Positions 28,615 through 40,928 of a stretch of DNA of 64,000 nt are shown here, in pieces. This DNA is from Georgenia sp. SYP-B2076 (GTDB taxonomy: Bacteria; Actinomycetota; Actinomycetes; Actinomycetales; Actinomycetaceae), in the NCBI RefSeq assembly GCF_003991205.1, contig NZ_RXOZ01000037.1, forward strand, positions 62,001-126,000, read 5' to 3'. The notes under the pieces were generated by a model. That model was not told where the DNA came from. It ran no database searches and saw only the letters and a list, made by a program, of their open reading frames with translations. Positions within the stretch are counted from its first letter, which is position 1; each line of letters begins with the position of its first letter. A program made the position numbers and the translations under genes.

Positions 28615-29310
28615 ATGAGCCGAGCAAGCCTGGAGAAGAAGCCGCGCGAGGTCGCCGGGATGTTCGACGGCGTGGCCAAGCGCTACGACGTCACCAACGA
28701 CGTCCTCTCCCTCGGGCAGGACCGCATCTGGCGGGTGGCGACCCGCAAGGCTGTCGCGGCCCGCCCGGGCGACCGCGTGCTCGACCTCGCGGCGGGCACC
28801 GGGACGTCCTCGGAGGAGTACGCCGACGGCGGGATCGACGTCGTCCCCTGTGACTTCTCGACCGGGATGATGGCCGTGGGCAAGCGTCGGCGGCCCGACC
28901 TGCCGTTCGTGGCCGGCGACGCGACCGCGCTGCCCTTCGCCGACGGCAGCTTCGACGCCGTGACGATCTCCTTCGGCCTGCGCAACGTCGTGGACACCGA
29001 CCGGGCCCTGCGCGAGATGCTGCGCGTGACACGGCCGGGCGGCCGGCTCGTCGTGTGCGAGTTCTCCCGGCCGACGCTGGCGCCCTTCCGGAAGGTCTAC
29101 GAGACCTACATCGGCCAGGTGCTGCCCCGGATGGCCTCGCTCGTCTCGTCGAACACGGACGCGTACCGGTACCTGACAGAGTCCATCATCAGCTGGCCCG
29201 CGCAGCGCGAGCTCGCCGGGATGCTGCAGCGCGCCGGGTGGAGGCAGGTCGCGTACCGCAACCTGTCCGGCGGCATCGTCGCGTTGCACCGGGCCGTCCG
29301 GCCGGCCTGA
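28615..29310 (+). CDS. menG: Demethylmenaquinone methyltransferase
   Basis: A 231-residue SAM-dependent UbiE/MenG methyltransferase that makes menaquinone from demethylmenaquinone. Typical UbiE features are [20 protein letters not shown], the SAM motif [12 protein letters not shown] (about 59-70), [17 protein letters not shown] and [11 protein letters not shown] 28615 is the first plausible start after the divergent menF. A 22-bp direct duplication begins right after the stop. Confidence 0.94.
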   Translation: MSRASLEKKPREVAGMFDGVAKRYDVTNDVLSLGQDRIWRVATRKAVAARPGDRVLDLAAGTGTSSEEYADGGIDVVPCDFSTGMMAVGKRRRPDLPFVAGDATALPFADGSFDAVTISFGLRNVVDTDRALREMLRVTRPGGRLVVCEFSRPTLAPFRKVYETYIGQVLPRMASLVSSNTDAYRYLTESIISWPAQRELAGMLQRAGWRQVAYRNLSGGIVALHRAVRPA

Positions 29311-29355
29311 CGGCGGCGCGAGCCGCACCGGCCCGGCGGCGCGAGCCGCACCGGC
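29311..29355. repeat. 22-bp direct duplication after the menG stop
   Basis: A 22-bp unit with core GGCGCGAGCCGCACC starts at 29311, the first base after the menG stop, and recurs at 29334 with a 1-nt spacer. Confidence 0.75.
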
Positions 29356-29433
29356 GTGGCGCGGGCGCCCCACTACCACCCGCACCAGGATGACCAGGGA
29401 CAATGGTCCCGGTTGCCCGGTCGCGAACCGTCC

Positions 29434-29452
29434 TTAGGGTGGCCTAACAAGA
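29434..29452. promoter_or_regulatory. IdeR/DtxR-like iron box upstream of menJ
   Basis: TTAGGGTGGCCTAACAAGA matches 14 of 19 positions of the DtxR/IdeR consensus, including the TTAGG and CTAAC cores. It lies about 20 nt upstream of a -10-like TAGAAT (29472-29477), near its -35 region. Confidence 0.4.
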
Positions 29453-29539
29453 CGACGCAAGACCCGAATCGTAGAATCCGTGTCATACGGGACGATGTGG
29501 GCCCCGTCACTTCCGTGAGCATAGACGTTGGGAGCAAGT

Positions 29540-30835
29540 GTGCGTGCTGGTGCGGGCGCCGATGCCGACGTCATCGTCGTCGGCGCAGGCCCGGGGGGAG
29601 CGGCCACCGCCCACTACCTCGCCCAGACGGGGCTCGAGGTGCTGGTGCTGGAGAAGGGCACCTTCCCGCGCGACAAGGTCTGCGGCGACGGCCTGACGCC
29701 GCGCGCCGTGGCCGAGCTCATCCGCATGGGCGTGCCCACGCCCGAGTCGGACGGGTGGATCCGCAACTGGGGCCTGCGCACGTACGGCGGCGGGCACCGG
29801 ATCGAGATCCCGTGGCCCGAGCTCGCCGAGATGCCCAGCTACGGCCTCGCGCGCTCCCGGATGAACCTCGACGAGACGCTGGCCCGGCATGCCGCGGCCT
29901 CGGGCGCCACGGTCATGGAGGGCGTGGCGGTGACGGGCCCGGTGCGCCACGAGCGCTCCGGCCGCATCCAGGGCGTCACGGCGCGGCAGGTGGACGCAGG
30001 TGGCCGCAAGAGCGGCGAGGAGCTCACCTTCCGCGCGCCGCTCGTCGTCGACGCCGGCGGGGTCTCCGCCCGCCTCGCCACCTCGATGGGCATCGAGAAG
30101 AACATGAACCGGCCCATGGGCGTGGCCGTGCGCACCTACTTCCGCTCGCCGCGCCACGACGACCCGATGATGGAGTCGCACCTGGAGCTGTGGGACGGCA
30201 AGCCGGGGGAGTCCAACCTCATGCCGGGCTACGGCTGGGTCTTCGCCCTGGGCGACGGGACGGTCAACGTCGGCCTGGGGTCGCTCAGCGCCACGGCCCG
30301 CCCGACGAAGCTCGACTACAAGGGCCTCTTCGCGACCTGGATGCGCAACGCCCCCGCCGAGTGGGAGCTCACGCCGGAGAACCACGTCGGCGAGCTGCGC
30401 AGCGCCGCGCTGCCGATGGCGTTCAACCGCAAGCCGCACTACACGCAGGGCCTGCTGCTCGTGGGGGACTCGGGCGGGATGGTCTCGCCGTTCAACGGCG
30501 AGGGCATCGCCTACGCGATGCAGTCCGGCCGCATCGCCGCCGACGTCATCTCCCAGGCGCTCGCCCGTCCCGCGCACTACCAGCAGGAGAAGGCGCTGCG
30601 GACCTACCCCAGGATCCTGGCGCACGAGCTGGGTGGCTACTACACCCTCGGGCGCGCCTTCGCCCACCTCATCGAGCGGCCGGAGATCATGCGGCTGTGC
30701 GTGAAGCACGGGCTGCCCCGCCGCACGCTGATGCGGTTCGTCATGAAGCTCCTCTCGGACGGGTTCGACCGCCGGGACGGCGACTGGATGGACCGCCTGA
30801 TCACGGCGCTGACGAGGATGGCACCTGCCTCATGA
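29540..30835 (+). CDS. menJ: Menaquinone reductase (geranylgeranyl reductase family)
   Basis: A 431-residue FAD-dependent reductase that saturates an isoprene unit of the menaquinone tail. The dinucleotide-binding motif VVGAGPGGAATA is near residues 11-22. Also present are KVCGDGLTPRAV, the FAD-ribityl segment GDSGGMVSPFNGEGI near 312 and the family C-terminal region. Related enzymes act on phytyl or archaeal lipid chains; the men context and resemblance to Rv0561c favour MenJ. GTG 29540 has GGGAG 5 nt upstream. It lies directly before the nuo operon. Confidence 0.88.
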   Translation: MRAGAGADADVIVVGAGPGGAATAHYLAQTGLEVLVLEKGTFPRDKVCGDGLTPRAVAELIRMGVPTPESDGWIRNWGLRTYGGGHRIEIPWPELAEMPSYGLARSRMNLDETLARHAAASGATVMEGVAVTGPVRHERSGRIQGVTARQVDAGGRKSGEELTFRAPLVVDAGGVSARLATSMGIEKNMNRPMGVAVRTYFRSPRHDDPMMESHLELWDGKPGESNLMPGYGWVFALGDGTVNVGLGSLSATARPTKLDYKGLFATWMRNAPAEWELTPENHVGELRSAALPMAFNRKPHYTQGLLLVGDSGGMVSPFNGEGIAYAMQSGRIAADVISQALARPAHYQQEKALRTYPRILAHELGGYYTLGRAFAHLIERPEIMRLCVKHGLPRRTLMRFVMKLLSDGFDRRDGDWMDRLITALTRMAPAS

Positions 30836-30879
30836 CAAATCGGACGGCGTGGGTGGTCAACGTCGTGCACCCATGCCCT

Positions 30880-30918
30880 TACGCTGGCAGTGAGAGGTTC
30901 GTCATGGACGTCTCTCAC
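30880..30918 (+). promoter_or_regulatory. nuoA leader: -10 and inverted repeat
   Basis: TACGCT (30880-30885) is a possible -10. Its start site would coincide with GTGAGAG (30890-30896), which pairs perfectly with CTCTCAC (30912-30918) across 15 nt. The left arm overlaps the ribosome site of a 13-codon upstream ORF. Confidence 0.4.
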
Positions 30919-30945
30919 CGCACCATTCCGACGGAGGAACGATGA
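30904..30945 (+). CDS. Possible 13-residue leader peptide upstream of nuoA
   Basis: A short ORF encodes [13 protein letters not shown]. It has a GAGAGG ribosome site 6 nt upstream, and its stop overlaps the nuoA ATG (ATGA), so it would couple to nuoA translation. Its start lies in the loop of the inverted repeat at 30890-30918. It might instead be chance; conservation in relatives would decide. Confidence 0.3.
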   Translation: MDVSHRTIPTEER

Positions 30946-31304
30946 CGAACCCGTACGTGCCGCTGCTCGTCATGATGGGTGTCGCCGCAGCCATGGCCAT
31001 CGGCGGCCTCGGCGCGAGCGCGCTCATCGGGCCGCGGCGCTACAACCGCGTGAAGGTGGCCAACTACGAGTGCGGCATCGAGCCCACCCCTCGCGCGCCC
31101 CAGGCCGGCCGGTTCCCGGTCAAGTACTACCTGGTCGCCATGACCTTCATCATCTTCGACATCGAGGTGGTCTTCCTCTACCCGTGGGCGGTGGCGTTCT
31201 CCGAGCTCGCCGCCTTCGGCCTGGTGGCCATGCTCGGCTTCATCTTCCTGATCACGGTGCCCTTCGTGTACGAGTGGCGCCGCGGCGGGCTCGAGTGGGA
31301 CTGA
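30942..31304 (+). CDS. nuoA: NADH-quinone oxidoreductase subunit A
   Basis: A 120-residue membrane subunit of complex I with three helices. It has the conserved [12 protein letters not shown] and [27 protein letters not shown] segments, the latter carrying the acidic residues of the proton-path connection. GGAGG precedes the ATG. It is the first gene of a complete nuoA-N operon in the standard order. Confidence 0.96.
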   Translation: MTNPYVPLLVMMGVAAAMAIGGLGASALIGPRRYNRVKVANYECGIEPTPRAPQAGRFPVKYYLVAMTFIIFDIEVVFLYPWAVAFSELAAFGLVAMLGFIFLITVPFVYEWRRGGLEWD

Positions 31305-31315
31305 GGGACGCGCAC

Positions 31316-31870
31316 ATGGGTATCGAGGAGAAGGCACCGGCCGGGTTCATGCTCACGACGGTCGAGAAGATCGTCGACTGGAGCCGCGGCACGTCCCAGT
31401 GGCCGGTGACGATGGGGCTGGCCTGCTGCGCCATCGAGATGATGGCGGCCGGCACGCCGCGTTTCGACATCGCCCGGTTCGGCATGGAGGTCTTCCGCGC
31501 CTCCCCGCGCCACGCGGACCTGATGATCGTCTCGGGCCGCGTGAGCCACAAGATGGCCCCCGTCGTCCGCGCCATCTACGACCAGATGGCCGAGCCCAAG
31601 TGGGTCATCGCCATGGGCGTGTGCGCGTCCTCCGGCGGGATGTTCAACAACTACGCCGTCGTCCAGGGCGTGGACCACATCCTCCCCGTGGACATCTACC
31701 TGCCCGGGTGCCCGCCCCGGCCGGAGATGCTCATCAACGCGATCCTCGAGCTGCGCAAGCAGATCAAGTCCTCCCCCCTCGGCGTCAACCGCGAGAAGGC
31801 GGTCCGCGCCGCGGAGGAGGCGGCTCTCGCCGCCACGCCGACCCACCAGATGAAGGGCCTGCTGGCGTGA
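31316..31870 (+). CDS. nuoB: NADH-quinone oxidoreductase subunit B
   Basis: A 184-residue peripheral subunit carrying the terminal [4Fe-4S] cluster N2 next to the quinone site. The tandem cysteines in LACCAIEM, the cysteine in [10 protein letters not shown] and the one in PGCPPRPE are all present. A charged, Ala-rich tail extends beyond residue 160. The stop overlaps the nuoC GTG. Confidence 0.96.
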   Translation: MGIEEKAPAGFMLTTVEKIVDWSRGTSQWPVTMGLACCAIEMMAAGTPRFDIARFGMEVFRASPRHADLMIVSGRVSHKMAPVVRAIYDQMAEPKWVIAMGVCASSGGMFNNYAVVQGVDHILPVDIYLPGCPPRPEMLINAILELRKQIKSSPLGVNREKAVRAAEEAALAATPTHQMKGLLA

Positions 31871-32676
31871 GCGACCGCAACGACGAGAAGCAGTCCGCGG
31901 CCGACGCGGCGCAGCCGGGCAAGGTGAGCGCGGAGGTGGGGCAGAGCCCCACCGCCGGCGCCGCCGAGGCCGGCGCCCAGAACATCCCCGCCGGCCCGCG
32001 GGGCGGCCGCACGCAGCTCGAGATCGTCGCGACCCGGCACGGGCTCTTCGGTGCCGAGGACTCCGGCGACACCTCCGGCATGGGCGGCCTGGTCAGCGTC
32101 ATCGCCATGCCCCCCGCGTCCGAGCGGCCCTACGGCGGCTGGTTCGACGAGGTCGTCGACGTCCTGACGGAGGTGCTGGGCACGCAGGGGCTGGACGCGG
32201 ACGCCGTCATCGAGAAGGTCGTGGTGGACCGCGGCGAGCTGACGATCTTCGTCGCCCGCGAGCACATCGACACCGTCTGCCGGGCCCTGCGCGACGACCA
32301 GGACCTGCGGTTCGAGCTGTGCCTCGGCGTCTCCGGGGTGCACTACCCCCAGGACGCCGGCCGCGAGCTGCACGCCGTCTACCACCTGTTCTCCGTCACG
32401 CACGCCCGGCAGCTGCGCCTCGAGGTCGCCTGCCCCGACGCGGACCCGCACATCCCCACCGTGGTGGACACCTACCCCGGCAACGACTGGCACGAGCGCG
32501 AGACGTGGGACCTGTTCGGCATCGTCTTCGACGGTCACCCCTCGCTCGCCCGCACCGCGCTGCCCGACGACTGGGTCGGCCACCCGCAGCGCAAGGACTA
32601 CCCGCTCGGCGGCATCCCCGTGGAATACAAGGGAGCGGTCATCCCACCGCCCGACAACCGGAGGTCGTACCGCTGA
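31867..32676 (+). CDS. nuoC: NADH-quinone oxidoreductase subunit C
   Basis: A 269-residue connecting-module subunit. The conserved core runs from about residue 80 to the end: [40 protein letters not shown] and the final [11 protein letters not shown]. The first 55 residues are a Gln/Ala/Gly-rich low-complexity extension absent from most bacterial NuoC. The GTG overlaps the nuoB stop. NuoC and NuoD are separate here, not fused. Confidence 0.95.
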   Translation: MSDRNDEKQSAADAAQPGKVSAEVGQSPTAGAAEAGAQNIPAGPRGGRTQLEIVATRHGLFGAEDSGDTSGMGGLVSVIAMPPASERPYGGWFDEVVDVLTEVLGTQGLDADAVIEKVVVDRGELTIFVAREHIDTVCRALRDDQDLRFELCLGVSGVHYPQDAGRELHAVYHLFSVTHARQLRLEVACPDADPHIPTVVDTYPGNDWHERETWDLFGIVFDGHPSLARTALPDDWVGHPQRKDYPLGGIPVEYKGAVIPPPDNRRSYR

Positions 32677-34025
32677 TGACCGCGTCCACCAACGCCATGC
32701 CGCACGCCGCCGGGCCGGCCGGCGAGGCCCCCGGCGCGCCCGAGTTCGTCGCCGACGGCGGGGACTGGGCCGAGATCGCCGCCGAGGCGGAGCGTCTCGG
32801 CCAGGAGCGCATCGTCGTCAACATGGGACCGGTGCACCCCTCCACGCACGGCGTGCTCCGGCTCATCCTCGAGATCGACGGCGAGAGCATCCGCGAGCTG
32901 CGCGTGGGCACCGGGTACCTCCACACGGGCATCGAGAAGAACATGGAGTTCCGCAGCTGGACCCAGGGGGTGACGTTCTGCACCCGCATGGACTACGTCG
33001 CGCCGTTCTTCCAGGAGGTCCCCTACTGCCTGGGCGTGGAGAAGCTCCTCGGGATCACCGACGAGATCCCCGCGCGCGCCACGCTCATCCGGGTCCTGCT
33101 CATGGAGCTCAACCGCATCTCCTCCCACCTCGTGGCGATCGGCTCGGGCGGCAACGAGCTCGGCGCCACGACGATGATGACGGTCGCCTTCCGCGGCCGC
33201 GAGGACATCCTGCGCATCTTCGAGCGCATCTCCGGGCTGCGCATGAACCACGGTTTCATCCGCCCCGGCGGGGTCGCCCAGGACCTGCCGCCCGGCACCA
33301 CCGACTACATCCGCGAGCTCCTGCCCAACATCCGGCTCTCCGTCAAGGAGCTGCAGGACCTCGCCGCCGAGAACCCCATCTTCAAGATGCGGCACATCGA
33401 CGTCGGCTACATCTCGCTCGCCGGCGCGATGGCGCTGGGCCTGACGGGCCCGTGCCTCCGGGCGGCCGGCCTGCCGCTGGACATGCGCAAGGTCCAGCCC
33501 TACTGCGGCTACGAGACGTTCGACTTCGACGTCCCGGTCCGGGACAAGTCCGACGCGTACAACCGGGTCATGCTGCGCTTCGAGGAGTGCTACGAGTCCC
33601 TCAAGATCGTCGTCCAGGCGCTCGACCGGCTCGACGCCACGCCCGGACCGGTCATGGTGGCCGACAAGAAGATCGCCTGGCCCGCGCAGCTGTCCATCGG
33701 CCCCGACGGGCAGGGCAACTCCCTCGAGCACATCAAGGAGATCATGGGCACCTCCATGGAGTCCCTGATCCACCACTTCAAGCTGGTGACCGAGGGCTTC
33801 CGGGTGCCGGCCGGGCAGGTCTACCAGGCCGTCGAGCACTCCAGGGGCGTCATGGGCGTCCACCTCGTCTCCGACGGCGGGACCCGGCCCTACCGGGCGC
33901 ATTTCCGCGACCCGTCCTACTCCAACCTCCAGTCCACGGCGATGATGACCGAGGGCGGCATGATCGCCGACGTCGTCGTCGCCCTGGCCTCGATCGACCC
34001 CGTCCTGGGAGGGGTGGACCGCTGA
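32676..34025 (+). CDS. nuoD: NADH-quinone oxidoreductase subunit D
   Basis: A 449-residue subunit related to [NiFe] hydrogenase large subunits, forming the quinone cavity with NuoB. It has [15 protein letters not shown] with the quinone-site histidine and loop, [10 protein letters not shown] and the C-terminal [10 protein letters not shown]. About 45 N-terminal residues are variable. The ATG overlaps the nuoC stop by one base (TGATG). Confidence 0.96.
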   Translation: MTASTNAMPHAAGPAGEAPGAPEFVADGGDWAEIAAEAERLGQERIVVNMGPVHPSTHGVLRLILEIDGESIRELRVGTGYLHTGIEKNMEFRSWTQGVTFCTRMDYVAPFFQEVPYCLGVEKLLGITDEIPARATLIRVLLMELNRISSHLVAIGSGGNELGATTMMTVAFRGREDILRIFERISGLRMNHGFIRPGGVAQDLPPGTTDYIRELLPNIRLSVKELQDLAAENPIFKMRHIDVGYISLAGAMALGLTGPCLRAAGLPLDMRKVQPYCGYETFDFDVPVRDKSDAYNRVMLRFEECYESLKIVVQALDRLDATPGPVMVADKKIAWPAQLSIGPDGQGNSLEHIKEIMGTSMESLIHHFKLVTEGFRVPAGQVYQAVEHSRGVMGVHLVSDGGTRPYRAHFRDPSYSNLQSTAMMTEGGMIADVVVALASIDPVLGGVDR

Positions 34026-34902
34026 TGAACGAGACCTACGCGCCCGAGGCCGACGCGCGCCTGCGCACCGAGGCGGCGCAGATCGTCGCCCGGTACCCCG
34101 ACCCGCGGTCGGCCCTGCTGCCGATGCTGCACCTGGTCCAGTCCGAGGACGGCTACGTCTCCGCGCGCGGCATCGCGCTGTGCGCCGACCTGCTCGACCT
34201 CAGCCGTCCCGAGGTCTCCGCCGTGGCGACCTTCTACAGCCAGTACAAGCGCCACCCGAACGGCGAGTACACCGTCGGCGTGTGCACCAACGCCCTGTGC
34301 GCCGTCATGGGCGGGGACATCATCTGGGACCGGCTCACGGACCACCTGGGCATCGGCAACGACGAGACCACCGCGGACGGCCGGATCACCCTCGAGCAGG
34401 TCGAGTGCAACGCCGCGTGCGACTACGCGCCCGTGGTGATGGTGAACTGGGAGTTCTTCGACAATCAGACGCCGACGTCGGCCGTGGACCTCGTCGACCA
34501 GATCGCCGCCGGCGTGCCCGTGCACCCCACCCGCGGGGCCGACACCGTCGCGACGTTCAAGGAGATCTCGCACGTCCTCGCCGGCTTCGAGGACGGCCGG
34601 GCCGACGAGGGACCGGGCGCGGGGGAGGCCACGCTGCTGGGCCTGCGCATGGCGCGCGAGAACGGCTGGACCGCGCCCCGCGTGGTGCCGGGCGCGCCGG
34701 CGGAGCCCGACGAGGAGCCCGCCGCCCAGTCGCCCGCCGACGCGAAGTCGCCCGGAGCGGCGCCCGCCGCCGACGTCGCCGCCGCGGCGGCCGCCGGCAC
34801 GGCGCCCGTCGGGCGCGAGCAGTCCAGCGCCGAGCGCAAACCCACCACCGAGTCGGACGTCTCGCCAGAGCCGATCCGCGATGAGGGCAAGGGGAACGTC
34901 CA

Positions 34903-34906
<4 letters not shown>
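34025..34906 (+). CDS. nuoE: NADH-quinone oxidoreductase subunit E
   Basis: A 293-residue subunit holding a [2Fe-2S] cluster (N1a). The thioredoxin-like core (1-165) has CTNALC and ECNAACDYAPVVMVN, giving the four cysteine ligands. Residues from about 185 onward are an Ala/Pro/Glu-rich tail, so the protein is far longer than the usual about 160-250. The tail may be a flexible linker. Its stop overlaps the nuoF ATG. Confidence 0.95.
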
Positions 34907-36224
<1,318 letters not shown>

Positions 36225-36228
<4 letters not shown>

Positions 36229-38864
36229 CCGCCACGACAGAACGCTCCACCGCCGCCGCGGTGGAGCTGCACACGGTGACCGTCGACGGCGTCGAGGTCC
36301 AGGTGCCGGGGGGCACCCTGGTCATCCGCGCCGCCGAGAAGGCCGGCATCCAGATCCCCCGCTTCTGCGACCACCCCCTCCTCGAGCCTGCGGGCGCGTG
36401 CCGGCAGTGCCTCGTGGATGTCGCCACCCCGGACCGCGAGGGCAACCTCCGGGCCATGCCCAAGCCGCAGGCCTCCTGCACGCTCGAGGCGACGCCCGGC
36501 ATGGTCGTCAGCACGCAGCACACGTCCGAGGTCGCCGAGAAGGCCCAGCGCGGGATCATCGAGTTCCTCCTGATCAACCACCCGCTCGACTGTCCCGTCT
36601 GCGACAAGGGCGGCGAGTGCCCGCTGCAGAACCAGGCCATGAGCAACGGGCGCGCGACCTCCCGGTTCGACGGCGTCAAGCGGACCTTCCCCAAGCCGCT
36701 GAAGATCTCGTCGCAGATCCTGCTCGACCGGGACCGCTGCGTCCTGTGCCAGCGCTGCACCCGGTTCTCCGCGCAGATCGCCGGCGACGCGTTCATCGCC
36801 CTGCAGGGACGCGGCGGCGGCACGCCCCGCAGCGAGGTCCACGGCCTCAACGGCTCGCAGATCGGCACGTTCGACGAGCACGTCCTCCACTTCGCCCCCA
36901 CGGGGGAGGAGGGCCCCGTCGTCCCGGCCACGGACCTCACCGGGCCCGACGGGCGCCCCGGCGTCGTGGGCGCGCTCGCGTCAGGGCCCCTCGGCGTGGC
37001 GGAGCAGGACACCTCCGGGCGTCCCTTCTCCTCCTACTTCTCCGGCAACACCATCCAGATCTGCCCCGTGGGCGCGCTGACCTCCGCGGCCTACCGCTTC
37101 CGCGCGCGGCCTTTCGACCTGGTCTCCACCGCCTCCGTGGCCGAGCACGACGCCGGCGGCTCCGCGATCCGCGTGGACCACCGCCGCGGCGTGGTCGTGC
37201 GCCGCCTCGCCGGCGAGGACGCCGACGTCAACGAGGAGTGGATCACCGACAAGGACCGCTTCGCCTTCCCCTGGCAGAGCGCGCCGGACCGCCTCACCGT
37301 CCCCCTCGTGCGGGACGCCCAGACGGGCGAGCTCGTCCCCACCAGCTGGTCGGACGCGCTCGACGTCGCCGCCCGCGCGCTCACGGAGGCCACCCGGGCC
37401 GGCGGCGTCGGCCTGCTGCCCGGCGGCCGCCTGACCCTGGAGGACTCCTACGCCTGGTCGAAGTTCGCCCGCGTCGTGCTCGGCACCAACGACGTCGACC
37501 ACCGCGCCCGCGCGCACTCCGCCGAGGAGGCGCAGTTCCTCGCCCACCACGTGGCCGCCACCGGCCTGGGCGTGACCTTCTCCGACCTGGAGCGCGCGGG
37601 CCAGGTGCTGCTCGTGGGCCTGGAGCCCGAGGACGAGTCCGGCACGATCTTCCTGCGGCTGCGCAAGGGGATGCTCGCCGGCGGCGTGCAGGTGGCCACC
37701 CTGGCCCCGTTCGCCACGCGCGGCAGCACCAAGATGCGGGCCCAGCTCGTGCCCGCCGCCCCCGGCACCGAGCCGGAGGTCCTCGGCGCGATCACGGCCG
37801 GCGCCGCCGACGACGCCCTCGCCGGGCTGGCCGAGCGGCTCGCCGCGCCGGGCGCGGTCATCCTCGTGGGCGAGCGGGCGGCGGGCGTGCGCGGCACGCT
37901 CTCGGCCGTCTCGGCCCTCGCCGAGCGCACCGGCGCCCGCCTGGCGTGGGTGCCCCGCCGCGCGGGGGAGCGCGGCGCCGTCGACGCCGGCCTCCTACCG
38001 GGCCTGCTGCCCGGCGCCCACCCCGTCGCTGATCCGGTCGCCCGCGTCGACGTCGCCACCGTGTGGGGCGTCGAGCGCGTGCCGTCGACGCCGGGCCGCG
38101 ACCTCACCGGGATCCTCGCCGCCGCGCGCGACGGCGAGCTGGGCGCCCTGGTGGTCGGCGGCCTCGAGCCGCTCGACCTGCCCGACCCGGCGCTGGCCCG
38201 CGCGGCCCTGGCGGCGGCGGGCTTCGTGCTCCAGCTGGAGGTGCGCCGCTCCGAGGTCAGCCGCTACGCCGACGTCGTGCTGCCCGTGGCGCCGCCCGTG
38301 GAGAAGGCCGGCAGCTTCGTGAACTGGGAGGGACGGGTGCGGCCCTTCGGGCAGGTCCTCGTCTCCCGGGCCCGCTCCGACCGGCAGGTCCTCGCCGCCC
38401 TGGCGGACGAGATGGGCACCGCCCTGGGGCTGGACGAGCTGTCCGCCACCCACGCCGAGCTCACCGAGCTCTACGGCTGGGAGGGGCGCCGCCCCGACGC
38501 CCCGGCCGCCGCGGCGGCGCCGCTCCCCGCGCCCGGCGCGGGGCAGGCCGTGCTCGCGACGTGGAAGTTGCAGCTCGACTCCGGGCGCGGGCAGGACGGC
38601 GAGCCGCACCTCGCCGGCACCGCGCACCGCCCCGTCGCGCGCGTCGCCCCGGCCACGGCCGCCTCGCTCGGCGTCGCCGACGGCGAGCCGGTCACCGTCG
38701 CCGGCCCCGCCGGCGCGATCACCCTGCCGCTGCAGCTGACCACGATGCCCGAGCACGTGGTGTGGCTGCCGCAGAACTCACCCGGGTCGAGCGTGCTGGA
38801 CGCGCTCGGCGTGGGCGCCGGCGCCGTCGTCGGCGTCACGGCCACGACGAAGGAGATCCGGTGA
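36225..38864 (+). CDS. nuoG: NADH-quinone oxidoreductase subunit G
   Basis: An 879-residue iron-sulfur subunit of the complex I peripheral arm. An N-terminal [2Fe-2S] domain ([16 protein letters not shown]) is followed by the cluster motifs [14 protein letters not shown] and [12 protein letters not shown] long molybdopterin-oxidoreductase-like region follows, which is catalytically inactive in this family. The C-terminal 150 residues resemble a molydopterin dinucleotide-binding domain and are Ala/Gly-rich. The ATG overlaps the nuoF stop. Confidence 0.95.
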
Positions 38865-40219
38865 CCACGCTGCTCGCCTCCGCGGCGCCGACCGCGGACT
38901 TCAGCCACGACGTGTGGTGGCTCTGGGTCCTCAAGGCCGTCGGGATCCTCGTGTTCCTCCTCGTGTCGGTGATCATGGCCCTGTGGGTCGAGCGCCGCGG
39001 CCTGGGCCGGATGCAGACCCGCCTCGGCCCGAACGTCTCCGGACCGCTGGGCCTGTTCCAGGGGATCGCGGACGCCCTCAAGCTCGTGCTCAAGGAGGAC
39101 ATCAACCTCAAGGGCGCGGACCGGTTCCTCTACCACCTGGGCCCGTTCATCGCGGCCTTCGCGTCCTTCATGGTCTACGCGGTGCTGCCCTTCGGGCCCG
39201 AGGTGAGCCTGTTCGGCCGCACCACGCCGCTGCAGCTGACCGACATGCCCGTCGCCGTGCTCTACATCCTGGCGGTCACCTCGCTCGGGGTGTACGGCCT
39301 GGTCCTCGGCGGATGGTCGTCGAACTCCACGTACCCGCTGCTCGGCGCCGTGCGGTCGTCCGCGCAGGTCATCTCGTACGAGCTGGCCATGGGCCTGTCG
39401 CTGGTGAGCGTCTTCCTCGTGTCGGGGTCGATGTCCACCTCGCAGATCGTCAGCTCCCAGACCCAGCTGTGGTGGGGCCTCGCCCTGCTGCCCGCCTTCG
39501 TCATCTACTTCATCTCCATGGTCGGCGAGGTCAACCGCCTGCCCTTCGACCTCCCTGAGGCCGAGGGCGAGCTCGTCGCCGGCCACATGACCGAGTACTC
39601 GTCCATGAAGTTCGCGTGGTACTACCTCGCCGAGTACATCAACATGTTCAACGTCTCCGGGGTGGCCACCACCCTGTTCCTCGGCGGCTGGCGGGCCCCG
39701 TGGCCGCTCTCCGCCGTCGGCGACGGCGTCCTGAACACCGGCTGGTGGCCGGTGCTGTGGTTCGTCGTCAAGGTCTGGATCCTCATGTTCGTCATGATCT
39801 GGATCCGCGGCACGCTCCTGCGCTTCCGCTACGACCAGTTCATGAAGCTGGGCTGGAAGGTCCTCATCCCCGTCGCGCTGGCGTGGCTCGTCGCGGTCGC
39901 CGTCGTGCAGGGGGTGCGCCAGTTCACCGACACGGACCTGACGACCATGCTGCTGTGGATCGCCGGGGCCTTCCTGGTGCTCATGGTCGCGCTGCTGGTC
40001 TGGCCCGAGAAGAAGCCCGAGGAGCAGGCGCCGGCGACGGCCGCCCGCCCCGACATCATCGCGCCCACGTCCGACTTCGACGCCTTCGCGGGCGGCTACC
40101 CCGTGCCGCCGCTGCCGGGGCAGACCCTGCCGCCGTCGCCACGCCGTGCCCGACGCGAGGCCGCCGCGGCGGCCGCCGGGGCGCCGTCCACCACCCACAA
40201 GGAGGGTCAGGATGTCTGA
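38861..40219 (+). CDS. nuoH: NADH-quinone oxidoreductase subunit H
   Basis: A 452-residue membrane subunit of complex I at the quinone entry and the first proton path. The conserved cytoplasmic loops are [16 protein letters not shown], the [10 protein letters not shown] segment and [19 protein letters not shown] with the key acidic residues. A hydrophilic tail of about 70 residues follows the last helix and is longer than in most species. The GTG overlaps the nuoG stop. Confidence 0.96.
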   Translation: MTTLLASAAPTADFSHDVWWLWVLKAVGILVFLLVSVIMALWVERRGLGRMQTRLGPNVSGPLGLFQGIADALKLVLKEDINLKGADRFLYHLGPFIAAFASFMVYAVLPFGPEVSLFGRTTPLQLTDMPVAVLYILAVTSLGVYGLVLGGWSSNSTYPLLGAVRSSAQVISYELAMGLSLVSVFLVSGSMSTSQIVSSQTQLWWGLALLPAFVIYFISMVGEVNRLPFDLPEAEGELVAGHMTEYSSMKFAWYYLAEYINMFNVSGVATTLFLGGWRAPWPLSAVGDGVLNTGWWPVLWFVVKVWILMFVMIWIRGTLLRFRYDQFMKLGWKVLIPVALAWLVAVAVVQGVRQFTDTDLTTMLLWIAGAFLVLMVALLVWPEKKPEEQAPATAARPDIIAPTSDFDAFAGGYPVPPLPGQTLPPSPRRARREAAAAAAGAPSTTHKEGQDV

Positions 40220-40928
40220 GGAGAGCTCCCCCCGGGAGGAGGGGAAGGCCGTCGGCCGGCGCGGCAAGCGGCGCGGCGAGGTCGAGAAGTTCGACCCGGC
40301 GCGCCTGGGCCCGGCCGAGAAGGGGCCGGTCGGGAAGCTCTTCGCCCCCGTCGCCGGCTTCGGTGTGACGATCTCCTCGATGTTCCGCCCGGTCGTGACC
40401 GAGCAGTACCCGTTCGAGAAGGTCCCCACGCAGCCGCGCTACCACGGCCGCCACCAGCTCAACCGCTACGCGGACGGGCTGGAGAAGTGCATCGGGTGCG
40501 AGCTGTGCGCCTGGGCGTGCCCGGCCGACGCCATCCTGGTGGAGGCCGGCGACAACACCCCGGAGGCGCAGTACTCCCCGGGCGAGCGGTACGGCCGCGT
40601 CTACCAGATCAACTACCTGCGCTGCATCTTCTGCGGGCTGTGCATCGAGGCGTGCCCCACGCGCGCCCTGACGATGACGAACGAGTACGAGCTCGCCGGG
40701 CCGAGCCGCGAGGGGCTGATCTTCGAGAAGCAGGACCTGCTCGCGCCCATGCTCGAGGGCATGCTCGCCGCCCCGCACCCGATGGCCGAGGGCACCGACG
40801 ACGACGACTACTACCGTGGCGAGGTCGGCGGGCCCAGCGAGGGACAGGTCGAGTGGGTGCGTGAGCGCCGGCCGAGCGACCCCACCCTGCGCACCGTCCG
40901 CGTGGCCACCTCCGGGGGGACGAAGTGA
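40212..40928 (+). CDS. nuoI: NADH-quinone oxidoreductase subunit I
   Basis: A 238-residue 8Fe ferredoxin-like subunit carrying clusters N6a and N6b. Two CxxCxxCxxxCP motifs are present: [12 protein letters not shown] near residue 94 and [12 protein letters not shown] near 138. A basic N-terminal extension of about 35 residues may sit on the membrane surface. The ATG lies inside the end of nuoH, giving an 8-nt overlap. Confidence 0.96.
   Translation: MSEESSPREEGKAVGRRGKRRGEVEKFDPARLGPAEKGPVGKLFAPVAGFGVTISSMFRPVVTEQYPFEKVPTQPRYHGRHQLNRYADGLEKCIGCELCAWACPADAILVEAGDNTPEAQYSPGERYGRVYQINYLRCIFCGLCIEACPTRALTMTNEYELAGPSREGLIFEKQDLLAPMLEGMLAAPHPMAEGTDDDDYYRGEVGGPSEGQVEWVRERRPSDPTLRTVRVATSGGTK

Noticed and set aside
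29387-29420. GGGAC/GTCCC repeat upstream of menJ as an operator
   Set aside because: The arms are only 5 bp and such short repeats are frequent in this GC-rich sequence.
30836-30941. Rex redox-sensor site before nuoA
   Set aside because: No sequence resembling the TTGTGAA...TTCACAA-type Rex operator is present. The inverted repeat there has different arms.
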